From positions 142,135-200,298 of the forward strand of contig NZ_JH636440.1 in NCBI RefSeq assembly GCF_000255705.1: 58,164 nt of DNA, written 5' to 3'. A program made the translations under genes and the position numbers. The stretch comes from Zavarzinella formosa DSM 19928. Lineage in GTDB: Bacteria > Planctomycetota > Planctomycetia > Gemmatales > Gemmataceae. A model generated the notes under the pieces. The model did no database searches and was not told the DNA's origin. It was given only the letters and a program-made list of their open reading frames with translations. Below, in pieces: positions 23,952 through 33,060 of this stretch (within the stretch, counting starts at the first letter, position 1; every line of letters starts with the position of its first letter).

Positions 23952-25031
23952 TTATTTCGCCGGCGTAAACGTCTGATCATTTTCCTTGACGACCTTGGAG
24001 GTGATTCCCTTCAATTCGTCGTCTTCCACCGGGCGGACGATGCGGAAGCCGATGATGTCGAAGGTGGTCAGCCACCAGATGCTCTGGGGTTCTTGCGGGT
24101 CTTGTCGCATCCACGTCTTGTCCGAACGGACACGAGCGGCGACTCGCAAGTCCTTGGCCTCGCTCTTGAAGTGGCCGCCGCGGGCGACGTGCCACCACTT
24201 GTTGGCGGTCGGCTTGAAGACCGGGGACAGGGCGAAGCCGTCTTTCAGGTTCATGGCATAGCGGGAATAGGCGTCGGCCACATAATGGTCGAGACACCAT
24301 TCCATCACATTGCCCTGCATGTCGTACAAGCCCCAGGCGTTCGGCTTCTTCTGGGCGCCGGCGTTGGTGGTGCCGCGAGGGTGGGTTTCGTCCTTGGAGT
24401 TTTCCTTGTACCACGCGTAGTCGCCGAGGTTGGCATCCTTGGGGATGCCATAGGGGGAGGTCGTCCCGGCCCGGCAGGCGTATTCCCATTCGGCTTCTGT
24501 CGGCAGGCGGTAGGTCTTGCCGGTTTTCTTGGACATCCACTCGCAATACTTCATGGCCGCGTGCTGGGTCATGCAGATGGCCGGGTGTTTTTCACGTTCG
24601 TGGCCGTAGGTTTCGTCCACATACGGCATGGTTGGCTTGGAGACGGCGTCGGCGCTGTCCGGCTTCACTTCCTTCTTCGGTTCCTTGTCGCCACCCTCTT
24701 GCAGGGCCGGGTTGTTGAGCCGGAAGTAGAGGTCAAACTCGTCCCAAGAAACTTCGGTCTTGGCCATCCAGAAGGGCTTCAACTTCACTTTGACCTGCGG
24801 GCCTTCGTCCGGCTTGCGGTCGGGTTCGTCGGCCGGGCTGCCCATCAGGAACTCGCCGCCTTGGATGGCCACCATGTCGAAACTGACTTTGGAACCATCT
24901 GGAGCCGCAAGGGTTTCGGTGTAATTTTGGTGCGTCGGGGTCGGCTTGACCGGGGCCGGATCGCCGACGGCGGCCGCGACCATAAGGCCGCCCAACACAA
25001 ACGAGGCACAGAGAGGAATTCGATGTCGCAT
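23952..25031 (-). CDS. SUMF1/formylglycine-generating-enzyme-like secreted protein
   Basis: 359 residues with a signal peptide (RHRIPLCASFVLGGLMVAAA, cleavage near AVGDP). FGE-sulfatase (SUMF1) fold: MVAIQGGEFLMGSPADEPDR near residue 55, PTMPYVDETYGHEREKHPAI, then HAAMKYCEWMSKKTG, RLPTEAEWEYACRAGT near 180, DMQGNVMEWCLDHYV near 245, RGGHFKSEAKDLRVAAR near 285 and GFRIVRPV at 332. The conserved Cys pair that true formylglycine-generating enzymes place before GFR is absent (the region reads WWLTTFDIIGFRI), so it is unlikely to activate sulfatases despite one being in this window; more likely a lectin- or regulatory-type member. AGGAGAA precedes the ATG. Confidence 0.88.
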   Translation of the reverse strand: MRHRIPLCASFVLGGLMVAAAVGDPAPVKPTPTHQNYTETLAAPDGSKVSFDMVAIQGGEFLMGSPADEPDRKPDEGPQVKVKLKPFWMAKTEVSWDEFDLYFRLNNPALQEGGDKEPKKEVKPDSADAVSKPTMPYVDETYGHEREKHPAICMTQHAAMKYCEWMSKKTGKTYRLPTEAEWEYACRAGTTSPYGIPKDANLGDYAWYKENSKDETHPRGTTNAGAQKKPNAWGLYDMQGNVMEWCLDHYVADAYSRYAMNLKDGFALSPVFKPTANKWWHVARGGHFKSEAKDLRVAARVRSDKTWMRQDPQEPQSIWWLTTFDIIGFRIVRPVEDDELKGITSKVVKENDQTFTPAK

Positions 25032-25128
25032 GGGGTGTAAGTTCTCCTGTCGCGGCCGGTCTGTCAAGCTTCGGGCCAAAAAATACGTGACGGGCCATGT
25101 AAACTGAAACCTTAAGGAGGATCATTCT

Positions 25129-26140
<1,012 letters not shown>

Positions 26141-26142
<2 letters not shown>

Positions 26143-26970
26143 TGACATCAAACGATGGCAATCACCGGTTTTCGCCCCAAGGGGGCGCCCGACAATAGCC
26201 AGGGGCGGCTTCCGCCCCTGGAAGCGATCCGACCGACAATGACATTCCGCCCCAACGGGGCGGCACAAACTCAACAAGGCTGCCAATCAGTCCCACACAT
26301 ATTGTTCGTCCCATTCAAGTTCGTGACGCCGAAGAATCTCTCGATACTCCTCTTGAAACGTCTGCCTTTGATGATGGACTGCTTGGTTTTGGATGTAATC
26401 GCGGACATGCCGGCCATTTGATTGGCTGACCGAAAAAGCGCCATAACCGGCCTGCCAACAGAATGATTGCAAGGCTGGAAATGTTTCATGTATCCATTTG
26501 CTCGAACCCGATTTGACATCACGCATCAAATCAGAGATCGATATTTCCCGTCCCTGCGAAACCAACAGATGAACATGATCGGAGATGCCGCCTATTTCCA
26601 GCAAAGCGCATTTCCGTTCACGAATAATACCGCCGATCAATGGGTAAAGCCGCTGAACAATTTCATCGCCCAGCCATGATTCTCGCCCTTTGGTGCTGAA
26701 CACGTAATGCACCATCACATTCGCAAAAGATTGAGGCATGATTTGCTCCATGTGCTGGCCGGCGATCAGGCATGATCGGATGCAAGTGTTTCCGGCAAGA
26801 GATTCTCTAATCGTTTTCCTATCAACGGAAAGACGCCGCACGGGGAAGTGCCGCCCCGTTGGGGCGGTATTTCATTGCCGGGCCGGTTTCCAGGGGCGGA
26901 AGCCGCCCCTGGCTATTATCGCCCGCCCCGTTGGGGCGAAAACCGGCGAGCATCATCATCTGATGTCATT
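26141..26970. mobile_element. REP-associated transposase unit with long inverted repeats
   Basis: About 100-base imperfect inverted repeats bracket the transposase gene. The left end runs from ATGACATCA (26142) through CCGGTTTTCGCCCC, CCAGGGGCGGCTTCCGCCCC and CGCCCCAACGGGGCG to 26266; the right end runs from 26848 (CCGCCCCGTTGGGGCGG) through CCAGGGGCGGAAGCCGCCCC and GCCCCGTTGGGGCG to TGATGTCATT (26969). Each end therefore contains a GCCCCGTTGGGGC palindrome and a GGGGCGGNNNCCGCCCC palindrome, the typical arrangement of REP/BIME sequences around a RAYT. It lies between apbE and the glutathione peroxidase gene and ends exactly at the apbE stop. Confidence 0.8.
26287..26739 (-). CDS. REP-associated tyrosine transposase (IS200/IS605-like TnpA)
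   Basis: 150-residue Y1 transposase that cuts single-stranded DNA. The HUH motif is H55-V-H57 within SDHVHLLV, and the nucleophile is probably Tyr 115 in HVRDYIQNQAVHHQ; the head PQSFANVMVHYVFSTKG is typical of planctomycete IS200-type and RAYT proteins. The ATG at 26739 follows GGAG by about 10 bases; ATG at 26751 and a longer frame to 26841 are less likely. No TnpB is present. The gene looks intact with both catalytic motifs in place. Confidence 0.9.
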   Translation of the reverse strand: MPQSFANVMVHYVFSTKGRESWLGDEIVQRLYPLIGGIIRERKCALLEIGGISDHVHLLVSQGREISISDLMRDVKSGSSKWIHETFPALQSFCWQAGYGAFSVSQSNGRHVRDYIQNQAVHHQRQTFQEEYREILRRHELEWDEQYVWD

Positions 26971-27039
26971 CTCCTTGGTCCTCGCCGACAACCGCCATAA
27001 ACTAACGATCCTCCCGCCTTCCAAACTCATCGAGATTCC

Positions 27040-27540
27040 GTGAGCATTTACACCATCCCGGTGACCACCATCGACGGCCGCGAAACCACTCTGGAGAAAT
27101 ACCGGGGCCGGGTGATGTTGATTGTGAACGTCGCCAGCCGTTGCATGTTCACCGGCCATTATGCGGGGCTTGAGGACCTTTACAAACGGTTCAAAGACCA
27201 AGGGTTGGTGGTGCTGGGTTTCCCTTGCCGGCAGTTTCTCTGGCAGGAGAAAAAAGAGGACTCGGCGATCAACAATTTTTGCACGCTGAATTACGGCGTC
27301 AGTTTCCCGATGTTTGCCAAAGTGCTTGTGAACGGCGGCAATGCCCATCCGTTGTTCCAACATTTGAAGGCCGAAAAAGCGGGCTTCCTCGGCAGCGGGG
27401 CGATCAAGTGGAACTTCACGAAGTTCCTCGTGGATCGATCCGGCCACGTGGTCGGCCGATACTCCCCGATGGCCGGCCTGCCTCCCATTGAAAAAGCTCT
27501 CCCGGCCTTGCTGGCCGAACAGCCGACGGCGGCTTCATAA
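27040..27540 (+). CDS. Glutathione peroxidase family thiol peroxidase
   Basis: 166-residue cytoplasmic peroxidase (no signal peptide) that reduces hydroperoxides. The peroxidatic Cys 35 is in NVASRCMFTGHYAGLEDLY, Gln 69 in GFPCRQFLWQE, and Trp 124/Asn 125 in KWNFTKFLVD, so the catalytic tetrad is present. The family's usual G-x-T after the Cys is replaced by MFTG. No selenocysteine is used. The start is a GTG at 27040 with a weak ribosome site; no ATG start is available upstream. It is followed after 39 bases by the amidohydrolase gene. Confidence 0.93.
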   Translation: MSIYTIPVTTIDGRETTLEKYRGRVMLIVNVASRCMFTGHYAGLEDLYKRFKDQGLVVLGFPCRQFLWQEKKEDSAINNFCTLNYGVSFPMFAKVLVNGGNAHPLFQHLKAEKAGFLGSGAIKWNFTKFLVDRSGHVVGRYSPMAGLPPIEKALPALLAEQPTAAS

Positions 27541-27579
27541 CTCCTTCCCCAAACGCATCCTCTTTTTCCGAGATGTTCC

Positions 27580-29133
27580 ATGCTCGATGTCCTCATTCGT
27601 GGCGGCACGGTGGTTGACGGGTCCGGTTTGCCGAAGTTTCTGGCCGATGTGGCCATCGAGGGGGATCGCGTTGTCGGCGTCGGCCGATTCCCGCACGCGA
27701 CCGCGAAGAAGATCATCGACGCGACCGGGCAAGTCGTCGCACCGGGGATGATTGATGCCCACGTTCACGGCGATCTGATCCTCTTGCATGATCCGATTCA
27801 TGAGCCGGCGATTCGGCAGGGAGTGACGACGTATATTCTCGGTCAGGACGGCGTGGCCTTCGCCCCCGGAACCCCGGAGACGCAGCAATACATGCGGCTC
27901 TACACGGCCGGGTTTAACGGAAATTTTCCCACGCCCGGAATCGAATGGCGCACGATGGCCGAATATCTGGATGCGTTCCATCACCGGGTTTCGATGAATG
28001 TCGCGTGCCTGATTCCGAACGGCAACGTGCGCATGGATGTGATGGGTCTGGCCGAGCGGCGGGCGACGCCGGAAGAATTCACTCAGATGAAACGGGCCAT
28101 CCGCGAGGCGATGGAACAAGGGGCCGTCGGCCTGTCCACCGGCTTGGATTACATCCCGAGCTTGTACGCGGACACGGCCGAACTGGTGGAACTGTGCAAG
28201 GAGATCACCCCGTTTGGCGGCGTGTATGTCACCCACATGCGGGGCTATGGCCCGCACAATTACATCCCGTCGATGGACGAAGTCGCCACCATTGGCCGGG
28301 AAGCCGGATGCGGGGTTCACATCTCGCATTTCAACAGCATTGCCTCCCAAGTGATTCCGCAAATGGACGTGATGGCCACCCAAGGGGCGGAGGTCACGTT
28401 TGACCTGTATTGCTACCTGTACGGCTCCACCATCCTCGGGATGATTACCCTGCCGCCGGAGGCGCAGGCCGGGGGCGTCGGCCTCACATTAGAACGGCTA
28501 CGCGACCCGGCCATTCGGCCGCAAGTGAAAGAATGGGTGAGCAAGCCCCGCTTCGATCTCAACCGCGTGCGGCTTGGCTCCGTGCCGGCGGATGAATACC
28601 GGCACTTGGAAGGTAAGACGCTGGCCGAGGCCGTCGATCTGCTGAAACGGCCCCTCGGGGATGTGATTCTCGACCTGTTGCTCGCCACCAACATGGCCGT
28701 GAATTCGGTTGTGCCGCACAATGCGTTGCGAACAGAGGCCGACATCACCGCGTTGATGCGCGATCCTCGCATGATGGGGGGCAGCGACGGCATCTACATC
28801 GGCGGCAAACCCCACCCGCGCGGCACCGGCTGTTTCGCCAAATACCTCGGGCCGTATGTCCGCTCGGGCGTTTGGACCATTGAGGAAGCCGTGATGAAGT
28901 GTTCCCGCCACACGGCCCGTCGTCACGGCCTGCATGATCGCGGCCTGCTCGCCCCCGGCATGGCGGCCGATGTCATCGTCTTCGACCCGCTGACCATCCA
29001 AGACCGTTCCACGTTCGACGACGGCAAACTGCTCGCCACCGGCATGCGGGATGTGATTGTGAACGGCGAATTCGTCCTGGAAGCGGGCCATCGAACGAAC
29101 AGCAGGCCGGGAACGGGGTTGCGGAGAAAATAA
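27580..29133 (+). CDS. D-aminoacylase-like metal-dependent amidohydrolase
   Basis: 517-residue member of the N-acyl-D-amino-acid deacylase group of the amidohydrolase superfamily. Metal ligands are visible as H61-x-H63 in MIDAHVHGD, later THMRGYG (His near 223), HISHFNS (His near 250) and Asp in MGGSDGIYIGGKPHPRG near 400. The N-terminal beta-sandwich starts MLDVLIRGGTVVDGSG and is closed by the C-terminal GLLAPGMAADVIVFDP and VIVNGEFVLEAG segments. Probably hydrolyses N-acyl-D-amino acids, a dihydropyrimidine-like ring or a related amide; exact substrate unknown. Cytoplasmic. It probably shares a transcript with the peroxidase. Confidence 0.88.
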   Translation: MLDVLIRGGTVVDGSGLPKFLADVAIEGDRVVGVGRFPHATAKKIIDATGQVVAPGMIDAHVHGDLILLHDPIHEPAIRQGVTTYILGQDGVAFAPGTPETQQYMRLYTAGFNGNFPTPGIEWRTMAEYLDAFHHRVSMNVACLIPNGNVRMDVMGLAERRATPEEFTQMKRAIREAMEQGAVGLSTGLDYIPSLYADTAELVELCKEITPFGGVYVTHMRGYGPHNYIPSMDEVATIGREAGCGVHISHFNSIASQVIPQMDVMATQGAEVTFDLYCYLYGSTILGMITLPPEAQAGGVGLTLERLRDPAIRPQVKEWVSKPRFDLNRVRLGSVPADEYRHLEGKTLAEAVDLLKRPLGDVILDLLLATNMAVNSVVPHNALRTEADITALMRDPRMMGGSDGIYIGGKPHPRGTGCFAKYLGPYVRSGVWTIEEAVMKCSRHTARRHGLHDRGLLAPGMAADVIVFDPLTIQDRSTFDDGKLLATGMRDVIVNGEFVLEAGHRTNSRPGTGLRRK

Positions 29134-29483
29134 CCGGAACTGGACACCTTGTCTGGCTGATCGTCCGTTTTTGGACAGTTTTTGGACAGGTATCTGCCCG
29201 CTTTTTGCCCTGTCCAAGCCGGTCGTGCCCGCGACTTTTTCGGCTCGAACAGGGCAAGAGTTCTTCGCCGGATGTTCCTGAATTTAAACACGTTGCGACA
29301 AATCACGGCAACGCATCTCTTATCGTCGGAGAACAGCCAACCAAGCCCGGCCTCGTGTCTCGCGAGATCCCGGCGCCCTTTTTCTTTTCTTTTAGTGTGT
29401 CCAATGTGTTCAGTTTTTCGCCGCTTGTAGCGGTTATCAAAAAGGGCGTCGAGGCTCGGTTCGGAAGGCCGCCGGAGAAGAAA
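29134..29483. other. Intergenic region with tandem 11-mer and hairpin
   Basis: No gene is supported on either strand. A perfect tandem repeat of GTTTTTGGACA occupies 29167-29177 and 29178-29188. A stem TTGCCCTGT/ACAGGGCAA at 29206-29214 and 29249-29257 follows; with the TTTTT runs around it, the area may be the terminator of the amidohydrolase transcript. The remainder to 29483 shows nothing recognisable. Confidence 0.5.
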
Positions 29484-30581
29484 TCATCGAGATGATTTTT
29501 CGCTCTTCTCTTGGCGACTGGCGACAAACTCCCGGATTTCCCGGCGAATCGTCGCCAGTTTTTGGGCATCCGTGGCGGTCAACGGTTCCGCAGCGGCCTT
29601 GTCAACATGGTCAATGGTCCGGGAACAGAGGCTGGCGAGGTTTCTGTCTGTCCCGTTGGACACCGTTCGCAACGCGGGCAGGAGCGGTTTGGCATCCGCC
29701 CCGAGTCGATGAGCGGCACGGGCCGCGCTGGTGAGGATCGATTGATGAGTCTCCGTCTTCAACACGTTCTCCAGATCCGGCAGAATCTCCCCGGCCGGGG
29801 CTTGCTGGACGCTCAGATAGGTCACCGCCTGACTGCGAATTTCCGGGTCTTTGTTGGCAAGCTCCCGATGGCCTCGCGTCAGCAATCCCTCCAGACCGAT
29901 CACGGGCACCCCGGCCGGAAATTCAAGCAAGTCAAGCCGAAGGCAGGCGTTCATGCCGGCCAGCAACCGCTCGATTCGTTCGCGGGCTTCCGGGGAGATG
30001 TCGTCCGTCAGCGCTTCCCGAAGCGACGCAGCCGCCGGGGGGCCGATGTTGGCCAGTTCTTTGGTGGCCCGTTCGCGGGTTCGGAAGTCGCCGCCCAGAT
30101 CGGCGATCCACTTCTTGGTCTTCTTCAAATCGCCCGCGATGGCCGGGAGAGGCTCGGAAAGGTGGATGGTGAGCGTGGTCCGGGTGTCGGAAACTTCCGA
30201 GAGTTTGGCGAGGAGAATCGGTCTTCCAAGGGGCGTGTGCAAGCGCCAGTCATACGCGATCAACGTGCCGCTATGGTTGATCGGCTTCGCCGGGGCCGGA
30301 AGGAGAATGAGTTCTCGCTGTTCGGCCGGGATGGCCGCAAACCGGCGGAGCGTTTCGTTGAGGGCCTTCGATCCGCCCTTGAAGTAGAAGTACATTCCCG
30401 ACCCCTCGCGGTGTTCGAGATAGACTCGTTCCTCCGTGTTGACGACTGCAAGCAGTTCCTTCCCAAACCGATGCTCCGGCCCAAGCGGTATGTTGCCAGC
30501 CAATGCGCTCCCCAACGCGCGGGCCGAGGCGGGAAGAGACAGAAACGACACGAAGCTAAGGAGGATTGCGAGGCGAATCAT
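29484..30581 (-). CDS. Secreted protein with HEAT-like module
   Basis: 365 residues with a signal peptide (IRLAILLSFVSFLSLPASARA). The N-terminal 150 residues (FGKELLAVVNTEERVYLEH, then PAKPINHSGTLIAYDW) are not recognised. From about 160 a helical module reads KKWIADLGGDFRTRERAT, KELANIGPPAAASLREAL and ARERIERLLAGM, closely matching the tail of both WD40 proteins at 53553-58164; further HEAT-like helices (DPEIRSQAVTYLSVQQ, AARAAHRLGADAKPLLPAL) follow. The in-frame ATG at 30581 has AAGG 6 bases upstream, so I prefer it to the ATG at 30587. Likely periplasmic protein-protein interaction role. Confidence 0.75.
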   Translation of the reverse strand: MIRLAILLSFVSFLSLPASARALGSALAGNIPLGPEHRFGKELLAVVNTEERVYLEHREGSGMYFYFKGGSKALNETLRRFAAIPAEQRELILLPAPAKPINHSGTLIAYDWRLHTPLGRPILLAKLSEVSDTRTTLTIHLSEPLPAIAGDLKKTKKWIADLGGDFRTRERATKELANIGPPAAASLREALTDDISPEARERIERLLAGMNACLRLDLLEFPAGVPVIGLEGLLTRGHRELANKDPEIRSQAVTYLSVQQAPAGEILPDLENVLKTETHQSILTSAARAAHRLGADAKPLLPALRTVSNGTDRNLASLCSRTIDHVDKAAAEPLTATDAQKLATIRREIREFVASRQEKSEKSSR

Positions 30582-30746
30582 CGTCATCCTTTCATGGGGG
30601 CATCGGGCACCTGTCAGACGATCACACTTTCATCACATCCGGCCGGTTCTTCCACTACATTCGGCAAAATCCACTCAGGTTGTCATTCAGTCCAGACGAA
30701 AATGATTTTTACGCTGTAGATGCACGAAAATCACAGAATGGCTGAA

Positions 30747-30974
30747 ATGCGACGCAAGCACTTGTTCATACTGCCGACGATCATCTTGGTGTTGCCCGGC
30801 ATTGGTTGCGAAACACCCAATCTCCGAACGAATCCCAATTCAAACGATCAAATCTCATCATTGGTCCACGAATCAGAACTCGGCGGGCAACCTCGGGAGC
30901 ACCGGGATTCCTCAATGGTCGATCAGCCAGAAAATCAGAAGTATGAACGGCTTAACGGCGTCATCGGTCCATGA
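30747..30974 (+). CDS. Mini-lipoprotein 1 with YERLNGVIGP tail
   Basis: 75-residue putative lipoprotein: MRRKHLFILPTIILVLPGIG ends in Cys 21 (lipobox PGIGC). The mature part is polar and ends in YERLNGVIGP. The next gene has the same head (MRRKILL...), the same lipobox spacing and nearly the same C-terminal decapeptide, which supports both being real. ATGs at 30738 (MAEM) and 30720 are alternatives; no ribosome site is strong. Function unknown. Confidence 0.6.
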   Translation: MRRKHLFILPTIILVLPGIGCETPNLRTNPNSNDQISSLVHESELGGQPREHRDSSMVDQPENQKYERLNGVIGP

Positions 30975-30999
30975 TTTCACGGAGAATGCGAATAACGGC

Positions 31000-31031
31000 G
31001 GGCAACCGGGGTAATACGATCCCGGTTGCCC
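31000..31031. terminator. Hairpin after mini-lipoprotein 1
   Basis: GGGCAACCGGG and CCCGGTTGCCC form a perfect 11-base stem with a 10-base loop 25 bases after the stop codon. There is no long T-tract (CACCGTTACTTT follows), so termination is likely but not certain. Confidence 0.6.
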
Positions 31032-31204
31032 ACCGTTACTTTCACTCCGAATTGAGATTGGCGTTTTCATGGCACATTCCACAAAATCCGTTCAAGTCAT
31101 TCGTTCGTCTGGTCGAAAATAATTCCATGTGAATGGGCGCGTTCGTTGTCGGCAGGAAGCCGGGACGTTCACGGGATCGGCGGCGAGCCGAAAGGATGGC
31201 AGGG

Positions 31205-31435
31205 ATGCGACGCAAAATCTTGCTCGGGTTGGTGGCGGTGGCCGGACTCTTGCCGAGCATTGGCTGCGGCCTCCCCTTTAACCGATACGATTCGGACCCG
31301 AATTACCGGATGACTCAACTGCTCAACGAATCGGAAGACTTGCGGCAAGCCCGCGAGGAAGGCCACCGATTCTGGATGAACAATCAGCCCTCGGTGCTGA
31401 CCTACGAACGCCTCAACGGCGCCATCGGGCCGTGA
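31205..31435 (+). CDS. Mini-lipoprotein 2 with YERLNGAIGP tail
   Basis: 76-residue putative lipoprotein: RRKILLGLVAVAGLLPSIG, then Cys 21 (SIGC) and an acidic-polar mature region (YRMTQLLNESEDLRQAREEG) ending in YERLNGAIGP. AAAGG lies about 7 bases before the ATG at 31205; an in-frame ATG at 31196 is also possible. Paralog of the gene at 30747. In the mature part R-x-x-x-x-D-Q/N-P is conserved with the first copy (SSMVDQPENQ and RFWMNNQPSV). Role unknown; outer-membrane anchoring is plausible. Confidence 0.65.
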   Translation: MRRKILLGLVAVAGLLPSIGCGLPFNRYDSDPNYRMTQLLNESEDLRQAREEGHRFWMNNQPSVLTYERLNGAIGP

Positions 31436-32041
31436 TTCGGGCCGAGAAAACGCTTTCCCAACCAATATCTTCACGCCGAATCTCGTATTGAGTTTTGCGT
31501 GATCGCATGCCAATGGAAACTGGCATGTCCGGTTTGAACAAGGCAGATCGTTTACGATTCGCCCATTCAATCCGGACGTGCCTTGCGACTATTTCCGTAC
31601 CAGTCAAATCCACGCTGGCAGGTCCGTCAGCCTAGAAAGGCTGACCTACATTCCAGAGGCTTCCACCCGCTTGCTTCCCCTTCCTTCTTTAGGGAAGGGG
31701 GCCGGGGGATGGACGGAAACCGATGTTCAATGTCCAGCCTGCGCCATCGTGTTACGCTTCTGGCTCGGACAATTCCCGACCAAGAGATAACAACCAACCT
31801 CTACCCAATGTTTGTTGATGTCGTTCGTTTTGTGAAACCTTGAACGAATCCTGAGTTTTGCGACCAAAACCCTTCAGATCCCTTTTTCATTCAAATCCGC
31901 ATAGTCCGCCCATTCTCACAAGGCAAGAATTATTTTTCGGCGTGGCGCAACTCTTGCTTTGTTATTCGTTCGACTGGTGTGAAAGGGGAGGCAAACTGAA
32001 CTCCCTTGCATCAGAAGAGTTTCCTTTCAAGGAAGAATACG
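31436..32041. other. Intergenic region with several small palindromes
   Basis: No gene supported. Hairpins: CATGCCA/TGGCATG at 31506-31527; GTCAGCC TAGAAA GGCTGAC at 31626-31645; and a CCCCTTCCTTCTTTAGGGAAGGGG element at about 31675-31700 followed by GCCGGGGG, related to the array at 3036-3250. The last 150 bases should contain the promoter of the micro-protein gene at 32042, but no clear box pair was seen. Confidence 0.5.
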
Positions 32042-32170
32042 ATGATCGACTTCATCCAAACCAATATGACGTGGATCGGCCTGGGTCTTGGAATCGTGTT
32101 GCTGTTCGGCATGCTGGAAATGCTGCTCGGCGGACTCACCACGCGGTACGGAACCCGCCTCGCCCGGTAA
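32042..32170 (+). CDS. Micro-protein, 42 residues, single membrane span
   Basis: Reads MIDFIQTNMTWIGLGLGIVL, continues LFGMLEMLLGGLTTRYGTRL and ends in AR. One hydrophobic helix (about residues 10-31) is followed by a positively charged tail (TTRYGTRLAR), as expected for a small inner-membrane protein with cytoplasmic C-terminus. AAGGA lies 8 bases before the ATG and a textbook intrinsic terminator starts 31 bases after the stop (32201-32234), so this is an independent transcription unit. Not part of any family I can name. Confidence 0.75.
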   Translation: MIDFIQTNMTWIGLGLGIVLLFGMLEMLLGGLTTRYGTRLAR

Positions 32171-32200
32171 GACTGGCCGAAAACAATCGTGATTTCATGC

Positions 32201-32234
32201 AACCGGCGGTGATCCCGCCGGTTTTGTCGTTTTC
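32201..32234 (+). terminator. Intrinsic terminator of the 42-residue micro-protein gene
   Basis: AACCGGCGG, loop TGATC, then CCGCCGGTT followed by TTGTCGTTTT. Nine-base GC-rich stem and a T-rich tail in the sense orientation. Confidence 0.8.
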
Positions 32235-32518
32235 AGCCAGGCGGTTTTCCTTCCCGCCTGACTGAGTCCCTGTCTGCCTGTTTCGGCTGCCCATCCTTCG
32301 CCGACGCACGTTTCTCTGATAATCGCCTCGATGCACTTCCTGCATTGGGCTTGTAAATTCCGGCAGGTGTCGTGCAGAAGTTACCCGATGACTGGCATTA
32401 GACTGTCACACCGGGCTGGTTGATTTTTGATCGGCGGGGTGTTCGCTTTCGCCCCCGCGATCCCGGCTGCCCGGTGGCTTGGGAAATCAAATTCCCCACA
32501 ATCGGCAAAATCTTCCCA

Positions 32519-32644
32519 TCAGTCGCCTTCGCCAATGTCCCTCCAGAGGTCGGCGAGGAGGTCTTCAAATTCATCATCATCCGGCACGGAAGGCATGTCG
32601 ATCGGTTCGGTCGGGGCGTCTAGATTGCAGACAAAAGAACGCAT
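32519..32644 (-). CDS. Micro-protein, 41 residues, acidic
   Basis: Reads MRSFVCNLDAPTEPIDMPSV, then PDDDEFEDLLADLWRDIGEGD. Strongly acidic (about 14 Asp/Glu in the last 30 residues) with one Cys and a probable amphipathic helix in DEFEDLLADLWRDIG. GAGGG lies about 9 bases before the ATG at 32644. Not recognised; the GC3 pattern is that of a coding frame, and the overlapping frame at 32398-32580 is rejected as a shadow. It could be a regulatory or leader-type micro-protein. Confidence 0.55.
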   Translation of the reverse strand: MRSFVCNLDAPTEPIDMPSVPDDDEFEDLLADLWRDIGEGD

Positions 32645-33060
32645 AACACAACCCTCAAGAGAAATGGTTTTCGGGCAGGGGAAGAAATCCCCCGAAGGAT
32701 GCCCGAGTCCTGATTGTGTCGCAGGTAAAGCGCCATGTCGATGAAAAAATCTCCATTTTGACTCAACAAGTCGAACAATCTCATGCGAGTAATCGTCGCC
32801 ACCCTTAAATGGCTGGCCGATTCAGTGTCTTTCCGTTCACCTCAATTTCCCTTGCCCGGCTAACTTTTACGATTCTCCAAATTATCCTGAAAGACGGGCT
32901 TGACGCGGCAAAGATCGTATGTGTATTATCCGCTCGCCAACAAGATTCACACCTGGGCCATGAGTCGCGCTCTCCAAGCGATTCAACCCCAACCAGGACG
33001 GTTCGGGATCATGTCGATGCAGACCCACGGAGGGGACACTTCTCCCAAGTGCTTCCACCC
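32645..33060. other. Intergenic region, no gene seen
   Basis: Between the acidic micro-protein (minus strand) and ispE (plus strand), so it should hold divergent promoters. The only further item is a possible short leader frame MSMQTHGGDTSPKCFHPC at 33011-33067 that overlaps the ispE start. Nothing else recognisable. Confidence 0.4.

Noticed and set aside
32398-32580. 60-codon minus-strand frame overlapping the acidic micro-protein
   Set aside because: Basic, low-order sequence and no ribosome site, whereas the overlapping frame ending at 32519 has GAGGG and ordered codon use.
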